Positions 32,011-40,865 of a stretch of 64,000 nt of DNA are shown here, in pieces. Location: contig NZ_BOMQ01000065.1 of the NCBI RefSeq assembly GCF_016862275.1, positions 123,491-187,490 of the forward strand, given 5' to 3'. Each line of letters opens with the position of its first letter. Within the stretch, counting starts at the first letter, position 1. The notes beneath the pieces were generated by a model, which saw only the letters and a list, made by a program, of their open reading frames with translations, was not told the origin of the DNA and searched no databases. The DNA is from Actinoplanes nipponensis (GTDB lineage Bacteria; Actinomycetota; Actinomycetes; Mycobacteriales; Micromonosporaceae). The position numbers were made by a program, and so were the translations under genes.

Positions 32011-35000
32011 GTGGCGCAGGCGCAGGAGCCGGACGGCTACGACGAGGAGCTCGCCCGCATCGACGCGTCGATCGCGGATCTCAAGATTCGGGACATGGCG
32101 GCCGCCAAGGAACGCACCCAGATCGCCAGCAAGATCCAGGCGGCGCAGTTCCAGCGGGACATCCTGGCGCACGCCAACCAGCAGAAGAAGCGCGCCGCCA
32201 GGCCGGTCCGCAAGGTGCGGCGCCGCACGCCCGAGGGGCCGCCGTCCTGGGCCGAGCCGGGCACCCCGTACACGGGTCCGCCCGGGGTGGCCACCGACGG
32301 CGTCACCACGCTGGTCGACGACCCGCCGCCGACCGAGCAGCCGGCGCCCCCGCCGCGCCGCCCGCGGGTCGCGCCGCCGCCGCCCGAGCCGGAGCCGCCG
32401 CACGGCCACCCGCCCGAGACGTCCTCGCAGTCGGTGCAGAACATCCTGCTGGCGCTGAGCGCCCTGGTGCTGGGCATCGCCGCCATCGTCTTCGCCGGTG
32501 CGGCCACCAACGCGGTGGGCCGCGCCGTCATCCTGGCCATCTTCACGGCCATCGCGCTGGGCGTCGCGCCGGCGGTCTCGCGGCGGGGCCTCACCTCCAC
32601 CGCCGAGACCCTGGCCGCCGTCGGCCTGGTGCTGCTGCCGATGACGCTGTTCGCCCTGCACGGCAACCCGGCGCTCGGCGGCGACTCGGTGCCGGCCCCG
32701 GTCTTCCTCGGGGTGACGCTGCTGATCACCGCCGTCGGCTCCTTCCTGTACGCCGGCCTGACCCGGCTCGCCGCGCCGCGGTACGCGACCGTGGTGGCCG
32801 TGCAGCCGGTGCCGCCGCTGCTGGCGTACCCGGTGGTGGAGAGCCCGGCCGGCTGGGCGCTGGCGCTGAGCGCCGTCGCGCTGATCGACCTGCTGCTGCT
32901 CACCACCGTCATCCGCGAGGGCCGGCTGCTGCCGCGCTGGCCGATCGGCCGGCCGGTGGCGGCCGACCGGGAGAGCCTGGCCGAGGCCGACGCCCGGCAG
33001 ATCGGCGCGGCGGACTTCGCCGCGCGCGACGTCGACCCGGCCGATCCGGCCGCCTACGAGGCGGACGCCCCGGCCCGGCCGGAGTCGCTGCCCGAGGAAC
33101 CCGACCTGATCATCGACGGGCTGACCGGCCGGCGCCGCTGGAAGTGGATGCCGACGCGGATCTTCCCCGGCCCGCGCCCGGCCGGCGCGCCGCCCGCCGG
33201 CTCCGTCCCGCTGGCCCCGCCGGCCAGCCCACCCTCGGCGGGCTGGCTGCGCGGCCTGACGTTCGGGCTGCTCTGCCTGGCCGCCGCGGGCGCCGTGCTG
33301 TATGCCGGCGCGGCGTTGCTGGGCGCGGACGCGGTGCCCGACGCGGTGCGCTCCGGGCTGATCCTCGTCCTGGCCGCCGTGACCGTGTCGGCCGCCGCCC
33401 GGATGGTCGGCAAGCTGCTGGCCCGCAACATCGCCGGCGGCGTGCTCGCCCTCGCCGTGATCGCGGCGTGCGCCCGCATCGCCGCCGTGGCCTCGCCCGC
33501 CTGGACGCTGGCCGTCGCGGCGGCCGCCGTCGCGATCACCGGCGCGGTCGTGCGGCTGGTGCCCGACGAGGTCCGGCGCGGCCCGCAGTACGCCTCGGCG
33601 GGCGCCCTCACGCTGATCGGCCTGTTCGTGGCCGTGGACGCGCTGCGCGCGGCGATCGCGCCCGTGCAGGCCGCCCGCCCGGTCTGGAACGCGGACACCG
33701 CCGCCTACGCCGGCCGGCTGGCCGAGGCCGCGGGCCAGTCCGGCTGGCTGCTCGCCCTGAGCGCCCTGCTGCTGACCGTCGCGGCCGCCGTGGCGCTGCC
33801 CACCGAATACCGGCACGAGGGCGCGGTGGCCGGGGTCGCGCTGACCGCGCTCGCGGTGCCCGCCTCGCTCGGCCTGCCCTGGTCGGAGGCGCCCTGGCCG
33901 CTGGTGCTGGCGGCCATCGGGCTCGGCGGGGCCGGGCTGCTCGCGCCGACCCGCCGGATCGCCATCGCGCACATCGCGGCGGCCGGCCTGGTCGGCCTGT
34001 TCGGCGCGGCCGCCGCGCTCAGCGCGTCGTGGCTCACCGCCGCGGTGCTGACCGCGCTGGCCGGCGCGGGCGTGATGGTCGCGGTCGCGGCCCGGCAGAT
34101 CCCGGTACGCCTGTACGCGTGGCTGGTCGGCGACTGGGCCTCCGGCGCGGCCGCCCTGGCCATCCCGGGCGCCGTGGTGACGGCCGTGCTGGCCACCCGG
34201 GACCCCGGCGGCGGCCCGCCGCCCACCGAGGACGTCACCGTGCCCGCCCTGGCGCTGGGTTTCCTCGCCGTGGCCGGGACTCTGTCGTACGCCGCCGTCT
34301 TCCAGGTCGCCCGCCGCGAGATCAGCCTGCCGCTGACGGCCGGCGCCGGGGCGGGCGCGGTCGCGATGGCGCTCGCCGCGCTGCTCTCCCCCGGGGCCAC
34401 CGCCCCCGACATCTGGGTCGGCGCGCTGCTGCTGGCCGCGGCGAGCCTGCTGTTCTTCGCCAAGTCGCTCGACAAGGGCCGCCGCGCCGACCGGATGGTC
34501 GACGGGCCGGACATCGCCGCCGCCGCGGCCACCGTAGCCATCTGCGGCGCGCTGGCCCGGGTGGCCGCGCTCGCGTTCCCGGAGGCCCCGCTGGCCGTCG
34601 CCGCCGTCGTGGTCCTCATCGTGGCGGTCGGCGTCCGGGCGCTGCCCGAGGACTGGCGGCGCGGCCCGGTGCGCGGGCTGGGCGCGGCCGGCCTCGCCGT
34701 GGTGGCCATCGCGGGCTGGCAGGCGCTGGCCAGCGGCCTGCGGATCATCGCGGCGCCGGGTCCGCTCTGGGCCTCCGACATCACCGCCTACTCCACGACC
34801 CCGCCGCCGGGCGCCTGGCAGGCCCCGGTCGCGCTGCTGGTCGCCGCGGTCGCCGCGGCCGCCGCGCTGCCGCGCCCGGCCCGGTACGACGTCAGCTCGG
34901 TCTGCGTCGCGCTGGCCACGATCGGCGCCCCGGCCGCGTTCGGCCTGCCCTGGTGGTCCCCGCTGCTGATCGGCGGGGCCGTCACGCTCGCGTTCGGCAT

Positions 35001-37086
35001 CGCCGCCGTCGCCGCGACGGACCCGCGCGCCGCGATCGACCGGGCCGGCGTCGCCGCGGTCGTCGCCCTGCACGCGGCCGGCGCGGGCCTGGTCCGGCCC
35101 TGGTCCACCGCGATCGCCCTGGGCCTGATCATGCTGACCGGCGTCCTGGTCGCCTGGATGGCCCGCGCCGGCCTGCCACCGATCACCGGCGAGCGGGACG
35201 GCCCGGCCGACGGGGCCGAGGTGATCAACCTCGCGCTCGACGACACCGGCATGCCCCGGCACCGCGCCCAGATCGGCGGCGCGGCCACCGCCGCCGCCCT
35301 GCTGACCGCCCCCGGCGTGCTCGCGGCCGTCGCGGCGGAGCAGGGCAACACCGCCCAGGTCGTGCTGACCGCCGCGCTGGCCGGGTCCAGCCTCGCGCTG
35401 GCCGCCCTGGCCCTGGCCGGCCGCTGGATACCGCAGTATCTGCCCTGGGCCACGGTCGGGCTGGTCGGCGGGGCCACGATCACCGCGCTCGCCTCGGTCC
35501 CCAGCGACTACCCCACCGCCCTGTACGCGGCCGCCGCCGCCCTGCTCGGCGTCGTCGCGGAGCTGCTGCGCGGGGCCATCCCGGCGCCCGGCCTCACCGT
35601 GGCCCCGAACCGCCACTGGGCCGAGGGCGGCTACGTGCGCCCGCGGTGGACCGAGATCCGGCCCAGCGGGCTCAAGGGACGCTGGCTGGTCGACCCGGCG
35701 ACCGGCGCGGTCATCGTCGCGGCCCTGCCGACGGTGCTGGCGCTGGTCTCCATCGCCCCGGCCCTGCGGGCGGCGCTGATCGACCCGCTGCAGCAGCTCG
35801 GCGCCATCTGGGACGGGCCCGTGGCGGCGCTCGCCCAGCCCGCGTCCGGCAACGTCGACGGCACCAGCGTGCTCGCCGCCGTGCTGCTGACCATCGCCGC
35901 CGCCCTGGCCGCCCTGGGCTTCGGCGGCAAGCCGGCCGAGGCCGTACCGGTGATCCTGCCGGGCCTGGCCGTCACCCTGCTGATCGCGCCCATCGCGCTG
36001 CACGTCCGGTGGCCAGCGGCCACGACGGCCGCTCTTATCGTCTTCACGATCGCCATGCTGGGGCTGGCCCTCACCCCGCCGCCGGTGGCCACCCGCGCCA
36101 CCCTGCTCCGCACGACCCGCACCATCGTCTTCGTGATCGGCCTGCTGGCGGGCGGCGCCGGCCTGGCCGGCAGCCTCGCGCAGCGGCAGCTGACGCTGTT
36201 CACCCTCGGCATGGCGATCCTGGTCGGCCTGGTCGCCGCGATCGGCGGGCGCAGCCGGCACGCGCGCATCCTGGGCTGGCTGTTCGCCGCCGTGATGGGC
36301 CAGATGTTCGTGCTCACCGTCGCGCTGGTGGCCGGGCTGACCCCGCCCTGGGCGGCGTTCGGCGTGCTGGCGGTGGGCGCAGTGCTGCTGGTGCTGGAGG
36401 CCCTGCTGCCCCGGCTCGGCCTGCCGGAGTACCGCCAGGAGGCGACCACGGTGGAGTGGAGCGGCTACGCGTCGGCCCTGTTGGCCGGCGCGCTGGCCTT
36501 CGACTCGCCGGCGCACCTGGCGGCCCTGCTGGCCGCGTGGGGCGCGGTGCTGGGCCTGACGGCGACCCGGCCGGGCCGTACGCCGAACCAGCGCCGCAAC
36601 CTGTTCTGGCTGGCGGTCGGCTTCGAGATCGTCGGCATCTGGCTGTTCATCGCGATCGCCGACGTGGCGCTGCCCGAGGCGTACACGCTGCCGTTCGCCG
36701 CGCTGGCCCTGCTGGTGGGCGTCCTCGAGGCCCGCCAGCGCCCCGACCTGAGCAGCTGGGCGGCGTACGGGCCGGCGCTGCTGGCCGCGTTCGTGCCGAC
36801 GATCGGCATCGTGATCGCGACGGACTCGGGCGACCTGCGCGAGCTGCTGCTGTTGCTGGGCGCGGTGGCCACCCTGATCGTGGGTTCCCGCATGCAGCAG
36901 CAGGCGCCGGTGGTGATCGGCGCGGCGGCGACGGCGATCGCGGCGATCCACTTCGCGACGACGCTGGTCGGGCCGTGGCTGGTGCTGGTGCCGGTGGGGG
37001 TGGTGCTGCTCTTCCTCGGCGCGACGAACGAGAACCGGCGGCGGACGCAGGAGCGGGTGCGCGGCGCCCTGGTCCGCATGCGCTGA
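32011..37086 (+). CDS. Giant polytopic membrane protein built from ~360-residue repeats
   Basis: The 1691-residue protein starts with a charged helix likely to form a coiled coil (about 8-60) and a Pro/Arg-rich linker (60-140). It then spans the membrane dozens of times. Similar blocks recur: RRGLTSTAETLAAVGLVLL near residue 191, RRGPQYASAGALTLIGLF near 522 and RRGPVRGLGAAGLAVVAI near 883, each followed by related helices. A fourth related stretch (ALRAALIDPLQQLGAIWDG) starts near 1251. Charged soluble loops lie near 320-400 and 1180-1230. No enzyme motif, ATPase or transport signature is recognised. GTG 32011 has AGGAGG four bases upstream. Possibly a large scaffold or transporter; function unknown. 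Confidence 0.85.
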   Translation: MAQAQEPDGYDEELARIDASIADLKIRDMAAAKERTQIASKIQAAQFQRDILAHANQQKKRAARPVRKVRRRTPEGPPSWAEPGTPYTGPPGVATDGVTTLVDDPPPTEQPAPPPRRPRVAPPPPEPEPPHGHPPETSSQSVQNILLALSALVLGIAAIVFAGAATNAVGRAVILAIFTAIALGVAPAVSRRGLTSTAETLAAVGLVLLPMTLFALHGNPALGGDSVPAPVFLGVTLLITAVGSFLYAGLTRLAAPRYATVVAVQPVPPLLAYPVVESPAGWALALSAVALIDLLLLTTVIREGRLLPRWPIGRPVAADRESLAEADARQIGAADFAARDVDPADPAAYEADAPARPESLPEEPDLIIDGLTGRRRWKWMPTRIFPGPRPAGAPPAGSVPLAPPASPPSAGWLRGLTFGLLCLAAAGAVLYAGAALLGADAVPDAVRSGLILVLAAVTVSAAARMVGKLLARNIAGGVLALAVIAACARIAAVASPAWTLAVAAAAVAITGAVVRLVPDEVRRGPQYASAGALTLIGLFVAVDALRAAIAPVQAARPVWNADTAAYAGRLAEAAGQSGWLLALSALLLTVAAAVALPTEYRHEGAVAGVALTALAVPASLGLPWSEAPWPLVLAAIGLGGAGLLAPTRRIAIAHIAAAGLVGLFGAAAALSASWLTAAVLTALAGAGVMVAVAARQIPVRLYAWLVGDWASGAAALAIPGAVVTAVLATRDPGGGPPPTEDVTVPALALGFLAVAGTLSYAAVFQVARREISLPLTAGAGAGAVAMALAALLSPGATAPDIWVGALLLAAASLLFFAKSLDKGRRADRMVDGPDIAAAAATVAICGALARVAALAFPEAPLAVAAVVVLIVAVGVRALPEDWRRGPVRGLGAAGLAVVAIAGWQALASGLRIIAAPGPLWASDITAYSTTPPPGAWQAPVALLVAAVAAAAALPRPARYDVSSVCVALATIGAPAAFGLPWWSPLLIGGAVTLAFGIAAVAATDPRAAIDRAGVAAVVALHAAGAGLVRPWSTAIALGLIMLTGVLVAWMARAGLPPITGERDGPADGAEVINLALDDTGMPRHRAQIGGAATAAALLTAPGVLAAVAAEQGNTAQVVLTAALAGSSLALAALALAGRWIPQYLPWATVGLVGGATITALASVPSDYPTALYAAAAALLGVVAELLRGAIPAPGLTVAPNRHWAEGGYVRPRWTEIRPSGLKGRWLVDPATGAVIVAALPTVLALVSIAPALRAALIDPLQQLGAIWDGPVAALAQPASGNVDGTSVLAAVLLTIAAALAALGFGGKPAEAVPVILPGLAVTLLIAPIALHVRWPAATTAALIVFTIAMLGLALTPPPVATRATLLRTTRTIVFVIGLLAGGAGLAGSLAQRQLTLFTLGMAILVGLVAAIGGRSRHARILGWLFAAVMGQMFVLTVALVAGLTPPWAAFGVLAVGAVLLVLEALLPRLGLPEYRQEATTVEWSGYASALLAGALAFDSPAHLAALLAAWGAVLGLTATRPGRTPNQRRNLFWLAVGFEIVGIWLFIAIADVALPEAYTLPFAALALLVGVLEARQRPDLSSWAAYGPALLAAFVPTIGIVIATDSGDLRELLLLLGAVATLIVGSRMQQQAPVVIGAAATAIAAIHFATTLVGPWLVLVPVGVVLLFLGATNENRRRTQERVRGALVRMR

Positions 37087-37095
37087 CCGGGGCGG

Positions 37096-37593
37096 TCAGC
37101 CCAGCAGCCGGGCGCGCAGCGCCTCGTCCTTCTCCGCCACCACCTGCTCCAGGTTGGCCTGGAAGCTCTGCATCCGCTTGAGCAGCACCGGGTCCGAGGC
37201 CGCCAGGATGCGCACGGCCAGCAGCCCCGCGTTGCGGGCCCCGCCGATCGAGACCGTCGCCACCGGCACGCCCGCCGGCATCTGCACGATCGACAGCAGC
37301 GAGTCCATGCCGTCCAGATACTTCAACGGCACCGGTACGCCGATGACCGGCAGCGGGGTCATCGACGCCACCATGCCCGGCAGGTGGGCGGCCCCGCCCG
37401 CCCCGGTGATGATGACCTTGAGGCCGCGGTCCGCGGCCGAGGTCGCGTAGTCGACCATCTTCCGGACGGTGCGGTGCGCCGAGACGACGCCGACCTCGAA
37501 CGGCACCTCGAACTCGGCCAGGGCCAGCGCCGCCGCCTCCATCGTCGACCAGTCCGAGTCGCTGCCCATGATCACGCCGACGGTGGGGGTCAT
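37096..37593 (-). CDS. purE: 5-(carboxyamino)imidazole ribonucleotide mutase
   Basis: The 165-residue enzyme is class I PurE: VGVIMGSDSDWSTMEAA (CO2/phosphate site SDSDW), GVVSAHRTVRKM with the catalytic His, and VIITGAGGAAHLPGMVASMTPLPVIGVPV. It moves the carboxyl group of N5-CAIR to C4, giving CAIR in purine synthesis. It overlaps the purK stop by ATGA, so the two are coupled. Confidence 0.95.
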   Translation of the reverse strand: MTPTVGVIMGSDSDWSTMEAAALALAEFEVPFEVGVVSAHRTVRKMVDYATSAADRGLKVIITGAGGAAHLPGMVASMTPLPVIGVPVPLKYLDGMDSLLSIVQMPAGVPVATVSIGGARNAGLLAVRILAASDPVLLKRMQSFQANLEQVVAEKDEALRARLLG

Positions 37594-38768
37594 TCCGTGC
37601 CCTCCTGGAGCCAGCGGGCGGCGCGCGCCGCCCGGGCGCGGACCGTGGTCATGTCGTCGCCGAGCACCGTGACGTGCCCGATCTTGCGGCCGGGCCGGAC
37701 CTGCTTGCCGTAGAGGTGCACGCGGGCACCCGGGTCGGCGGCGAACAGGTGGTGCAGGCGTTCGTCGATCGACATCCCGCCCGGCTCGCCGCCGAGCACG
37801 TTGGCCATCACGACGGCCGGGGCGGCCAGCGCGGTCTCGCCCATCGGGTAGTCCAGCACGGCCCGCAGGTGCTGCTCGAACTGCGACGTCCGCGCGCCCT
37901 CGATGGTCCAGTGGCCCGAATTGTGCGGGCGCATGGCGAGCTCGTTGACGACGATGCCGGCCTCGGTCTCGAAGAGCTCGACGGCCAGCAGGCCGACCAC
38001 GCCCAGCGCGTTGGCCAGGTCGATGGCCAGCTGCTGGGCCTCGACGGCCCGCGCCTCGGACAGCTCCGGCGCGGGGGCGAGCACCTGGACGCAGATGCCG
38101 TCGCGCTGCACGGTCTCGACGACGGGATACGCCGCGACCTGCCCGAACGGCGACCGGGCGACCAGCGCGGCCAGCTCGCGGCGCAGCGGCACCCGCTCCT
38201 CGACGATCAGGGCGGTGCCGGTGGCGGCCAGCTCGGCCGCCGCCTCGGGACCGTCCAGCATCCAGACGCCCCGGCCGTCGTAGCCGCCGCGCACGGCCTT
38301 GGCCACCACGGGCCAGCCGCCGGCCGCCGCGTTCGGGTCCGCCGCCGCGAGCTCGGCGGCGAAGGCGGTGATGTCCTCGGCCGAGGCGACCGGGCGCCAG
38401 CGCGGCACGGGGGCGCCCAGCGCGGAGAGCCGTTCGCGCATCCGCTGCTTGTCCTGCGCGTACAGGATCGCGTCGGCGCCGGGGTAGATCTTCACGCCCT
38501 CGGCCGCGAGCGCGGCGATGTGCGCGTTGGGCACGTGCTCGTGGTCGAAGGTGACCGCGTCGCACCCCTTGGCGAACTCCCGCAGCGCGGCCAGGTCGGT
38601 GTGCGTGCCGATCCGCACGTCGGCGACGACGAGCGCCGCGCCGTCGTCGGGCGACTCGGCGAGCACGCGCAGAGACTGACCGAGGGCGATCGCGGCCTGG
38701 TGGGTCATCCGGGCCAGCTGGCCCCCGCCCACCATGCCGACTACCGGCAGACCGGTTCGAATATCCAT
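37590..38768 (-). CDS. purK: 5-(carboxyamino)imidazole ribonucleotide synthase
   Basis: The 392-residue ATP-grasp enzyme makes N5-CAIR from AIR, bicarbonate and ATP. It shows VGMVGGGQLARMTHQAAIALG, VTFDHEHVPN, VVAKAVRGGYDGRGVW (ATP-grasp loop), VVNELAMRPHNSGHWTIEGARTSQFEQHLRAVLD, and a C-terminal HLYGKQVRPGRKIGHVTV. purE follows with an ATGA overlap. A TAGGCT lies nine bases before the ATG, so the transcript has little or no leader. Confidence 0.95.
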   Translation of the reverse strand: MDIRTGLPVVGMVGGGQLARMTHQAAIALGQSLRVLAESPDDGAALVVADVRIGTHTDLAALREFAKGCDAVTFDHEHVPNAHIAALAAEGVKIYPGADAILYAQDKQRMRERLSALGAPVPRWRPVASAEDITAFAAELAAADPNAAAGGWPVVAKAVRGGYDGRGVWMLDGPEAAAELAATGTALIVEERVPLRRELAALVARSPFGQVAAYPVVETVQRDGICVQVLAPAPELSEARAVEAQQLAIDLANALGVVGLLAVELFETEAGIVVNELAMRPHNSGHWTIEGARTSQFEQHLRAVLDYPMGETALAAPAVVMANVLGGEPGGMSIDERLHHLFAADPGARVHLYGKQVRPGRKIGHVTVLGDDMTTVRARAARAARWLQEGTE

Positions 38769-38841
38769 GGCGCCGCCAGCCTAACGAGCCCCGGACCGTC
38801 CGCGCCAAGCGCCCCGAACACCGGCCCGCCGGGCCGCGACG

Positions 38842-40830
38842 TCAGGCGGCCAGCCGCGCCACCAGGTCTTCCACCGTCGTCACCGGGCGGTCGCAGACGA
38901 AGCCCCGGCACACGTAGGCCGCCGATCCGCCGTCGATCAGCGGCCGGTCGGCCAGCAGCGGCGCCCCCGGCTGGTCCGGCTCGCCGGCCACCACCACCGT
39001 GCCCGGCGGGGCGTGCCGGTGGGCGGCCACGACCAGCGGATCACCCGCCGGGTCGGCGGTCACGATCGCGATCTCGTACGGCCCGGAGAGCACCGCCTCC
39101 GCCACCGTCGCGGAGTAGCCGGCGAAGCGCGGGTGCCCGCTGATCAGCGGGCCGGCCGTGGCCAGCGCCGCGTCCGCCGCCTCGCGGTACCGGGTCTCGC
39201 CGCTGAGCGCCGCGTACGCCACCAGCCCGGCACACAGCGCCGCCAGCCCGGACGGGGTCGCGTTGTCGGTCGGGTCGGCGGGCCGGGTGACCAGCCGCTC
39301 CGCGTCGTCGGCGGTGTCGTAGTAGCCGCCCTCGCCCGCCGGGAAGTGCTCGAGCGCCACGTCCAGCAGCTCGCCGGCCCGGGTCAGCCACCGCCCGTCG
39401 CCGGTGAGCTGGTGGACCGCGCAGAACGCCTCGGCGACGCAGCCGTAGTCCTCCAGCACCCCGGCCGGGGCGCCCACCACGCCGTCGCGGGAGACGCGGC
39501 GCAGCCGGCCGGCCACGATGTGCCGCTCCGCCAGCACCGTCGCCAGCTCGACCACGGGTGTCCCGTCCGCGCCGGTGAGCTGGGCGTACTCGGCCAGGGC
39601 GGTGACCGCCAGGCCGTTCCAGGAGGCCACCACCTTGTCGTCGCGGGCCGGCTGGGGGCGCTGCGCGCGGGCCCGCAGCAGGCGGGCGCGGACGTCCTGC
39701 CAGCGGGCCACCAGCTCGGGGGCGGCGGCGTCGATGTCGCGGGCCAGCACCAGCACGCTGCTGCCGTGCTCGAACGTGCCCTTCGTGGTCACCCGGAACA
39801 GGTCCGCCGCCCACGCGCCGTCCTCGCGCCCCAGCGCCTCGTCGAGCTGCGCCGGCGTCCAGGCGTAGGTCAGGCCCTCGGTGCCGTCGGTGTCCGCGTC
39901 CAGGGCGGAGGCCAGCCCGCCGGCCGGGGTGGCCAGGTCGCGGAGCAGGAACGCGGCCGTCTCGTCGGCGATGCGCCGCGCGAACGGGTCGCCGGTGAGC
40001 CGCCACAGGTGCGTGTAGACGCGCAGCAGCAGGGCGTTGTCGTACAACATCTTCTCGAAGTGCGGCACGGTCCAGGTGTTGTCCACCGCGTACCGGGCGA
40101 AGCCGCCGGCGAGCTGGTCGTAGATGCCGCCCCGGGCCATCTGCTCCGCGGTGTGCCGGACGATCTCCAGGTCGCCCGCCGAGCCGGTGCGCTGGTGGTG
40201 GCGGAGCAGGAACAGCAGGTTCATGTGCGGCGGGAACTTCGGGGCGCCGCCGAAACCGCCGTACCCCCGGTCGTGCTCCTTGGCCAGCAGGTCCGCCGCG
40301 GTGTCCAGCAGCTCGGCCGAGATCGGCGCGGTCGGGCCGCCGACCAGCTGGGCCCCGCCGATGGCCTGGACCACGGCCGAGCCCTGGGTGACGACCGCGT
40401 CGCGCTGGTCGCGCCAGGCGGTCGTGACGGATTCGAGCAGGCGGACGAAGTTGCCCTTCGGGAAGTAGGTGCCGCAGAAGAACGGCTCGCCGGCCGGGGT
40501 GGCGAAGACGGTCATGGGCCAGCCGCCCTGCCCGGTCATCGCCTGGGTGGCGGTCATGTAGACGGCGTCGACGTCGGGCCGCTCCTCGCGGTCCACCTTG
40601 ATCGCCACGAAGCCGTCGTTGACCAGCCGGGCGACGCCGGCGTCCTCGAACGACTCGTGGGCCATCACGTGACACCAGTGGCAGGCGGCGTACCCGACCG
40701 AGATCAGCACCGGCACGTCGCGCCGGCGGGCCTCGGCGAACGCCTCGTCGGACCAGGGCCACCAGTCCACGGGGTTGTCCTGGTGCTGGAGCAGGTACGG
40801 CGAGGTCGCGCCGGCGAGACGGTTGGCCAT
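38842..40830 (-). CDS. Thioredoxin-fold plus six-hairpin DUF255 protein (YyaL/SSP411 family)
   Basis: The 662-residue protein begins with the DUF255 thioredoxin-like domain: NRLAGATSPYLLQHQDNPVDWWPW, SVGYAACHWCHVMAHESF with CxxC, VKVDREERPDVDAVYM and GQGGWPMTVF. An (alpha/alpha)6 region like that of glycan-processing enzymes follows (GGIYDQLAGGFARYAVDNTWTVPHFEKMLYDNA). The family is widespread and its reaction unknown; redox or sugar epimerase roles have been proposed. The ATG at 40830 is leaderless (TAGTTT, six bases). Confidence 0.9.
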   Translation of the reverse strand: MANRLAGATSPYLLQHQDNPVDWWPWSDEAFAEARRRDVPVLISVGYAACHWCHVMAHESFEDAGVARLVNDGFVAIKVDREERPDVDAVYMTATQAMTGQGGWPMTVFATPAGEPFFCGTYFPKGNFVRLLESVTTAWRDQRDAVVTQGSAVVQAIGGAQLVGGPTAPISAELLDTAADLLAKEHDRGYGGFGGAPKFPPHMNLLFLLRHHQRTGSAGDLEIVRHTAEQMARGGIYDQLAGGFARYAVDNTWTVPHFEKMLYDNALLLRVYTHLWRLTGDPFARRIADETAAFLLRDLATPAGGLASALDADTDGTEGLTYAWTPAQLDEALGREDGAWAADLFRVTTKGTFEHGSSVLVLARDIDAAAPELVARWQDVRARLLRARAQRPQPARDDKVVASWNGLAVTALAEYAQLTGADGTPVVELATVLAERHIVAGRLRRVSRDGVVGAPAGVLEDYGCVAEAFCAVHQLTGDGRWLTRAGELLDVALEHFPAGEGGYYDTADDAERLVTRPADPTDNATPSGLAALCAGLVAYAALSGETRYREAADAALATAGPLISGHPRFAGYSATVAEAVLSGPYEIAIVTADPAGDPLVVAAHRHAPPGTVVVAGEPDQPGAPLLADRPLIDGGSAAYVCRGFVCDRPVTTVEDLVARLAA

Positions 40831-40836
40831 GCAGCC

Positions 40837-40842
40837 AAACTA
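40837..40842 (-). promoter_or_regulatory. -10 element of leaderless DUF255 gene
   Basis: On the minus strand TAGTTT is followed by six bases and the ATG at 40830. Confidence 0.58.
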
Positions 40843-40865
40843 GCCCGGCCGGGCCGCCGTAAACC

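Noticed and set aside
31966..36951. 1661-codon open frame on the minus strand opposite the giant membrane protein
   Set aside because: It is rich in Arg, Gly, Gln, Asp and His with no hydrophobic core or ribosome site. It is the mirror of a GC-rich codon pattern, while the plus frame has clear membrane helices and internal repeats.
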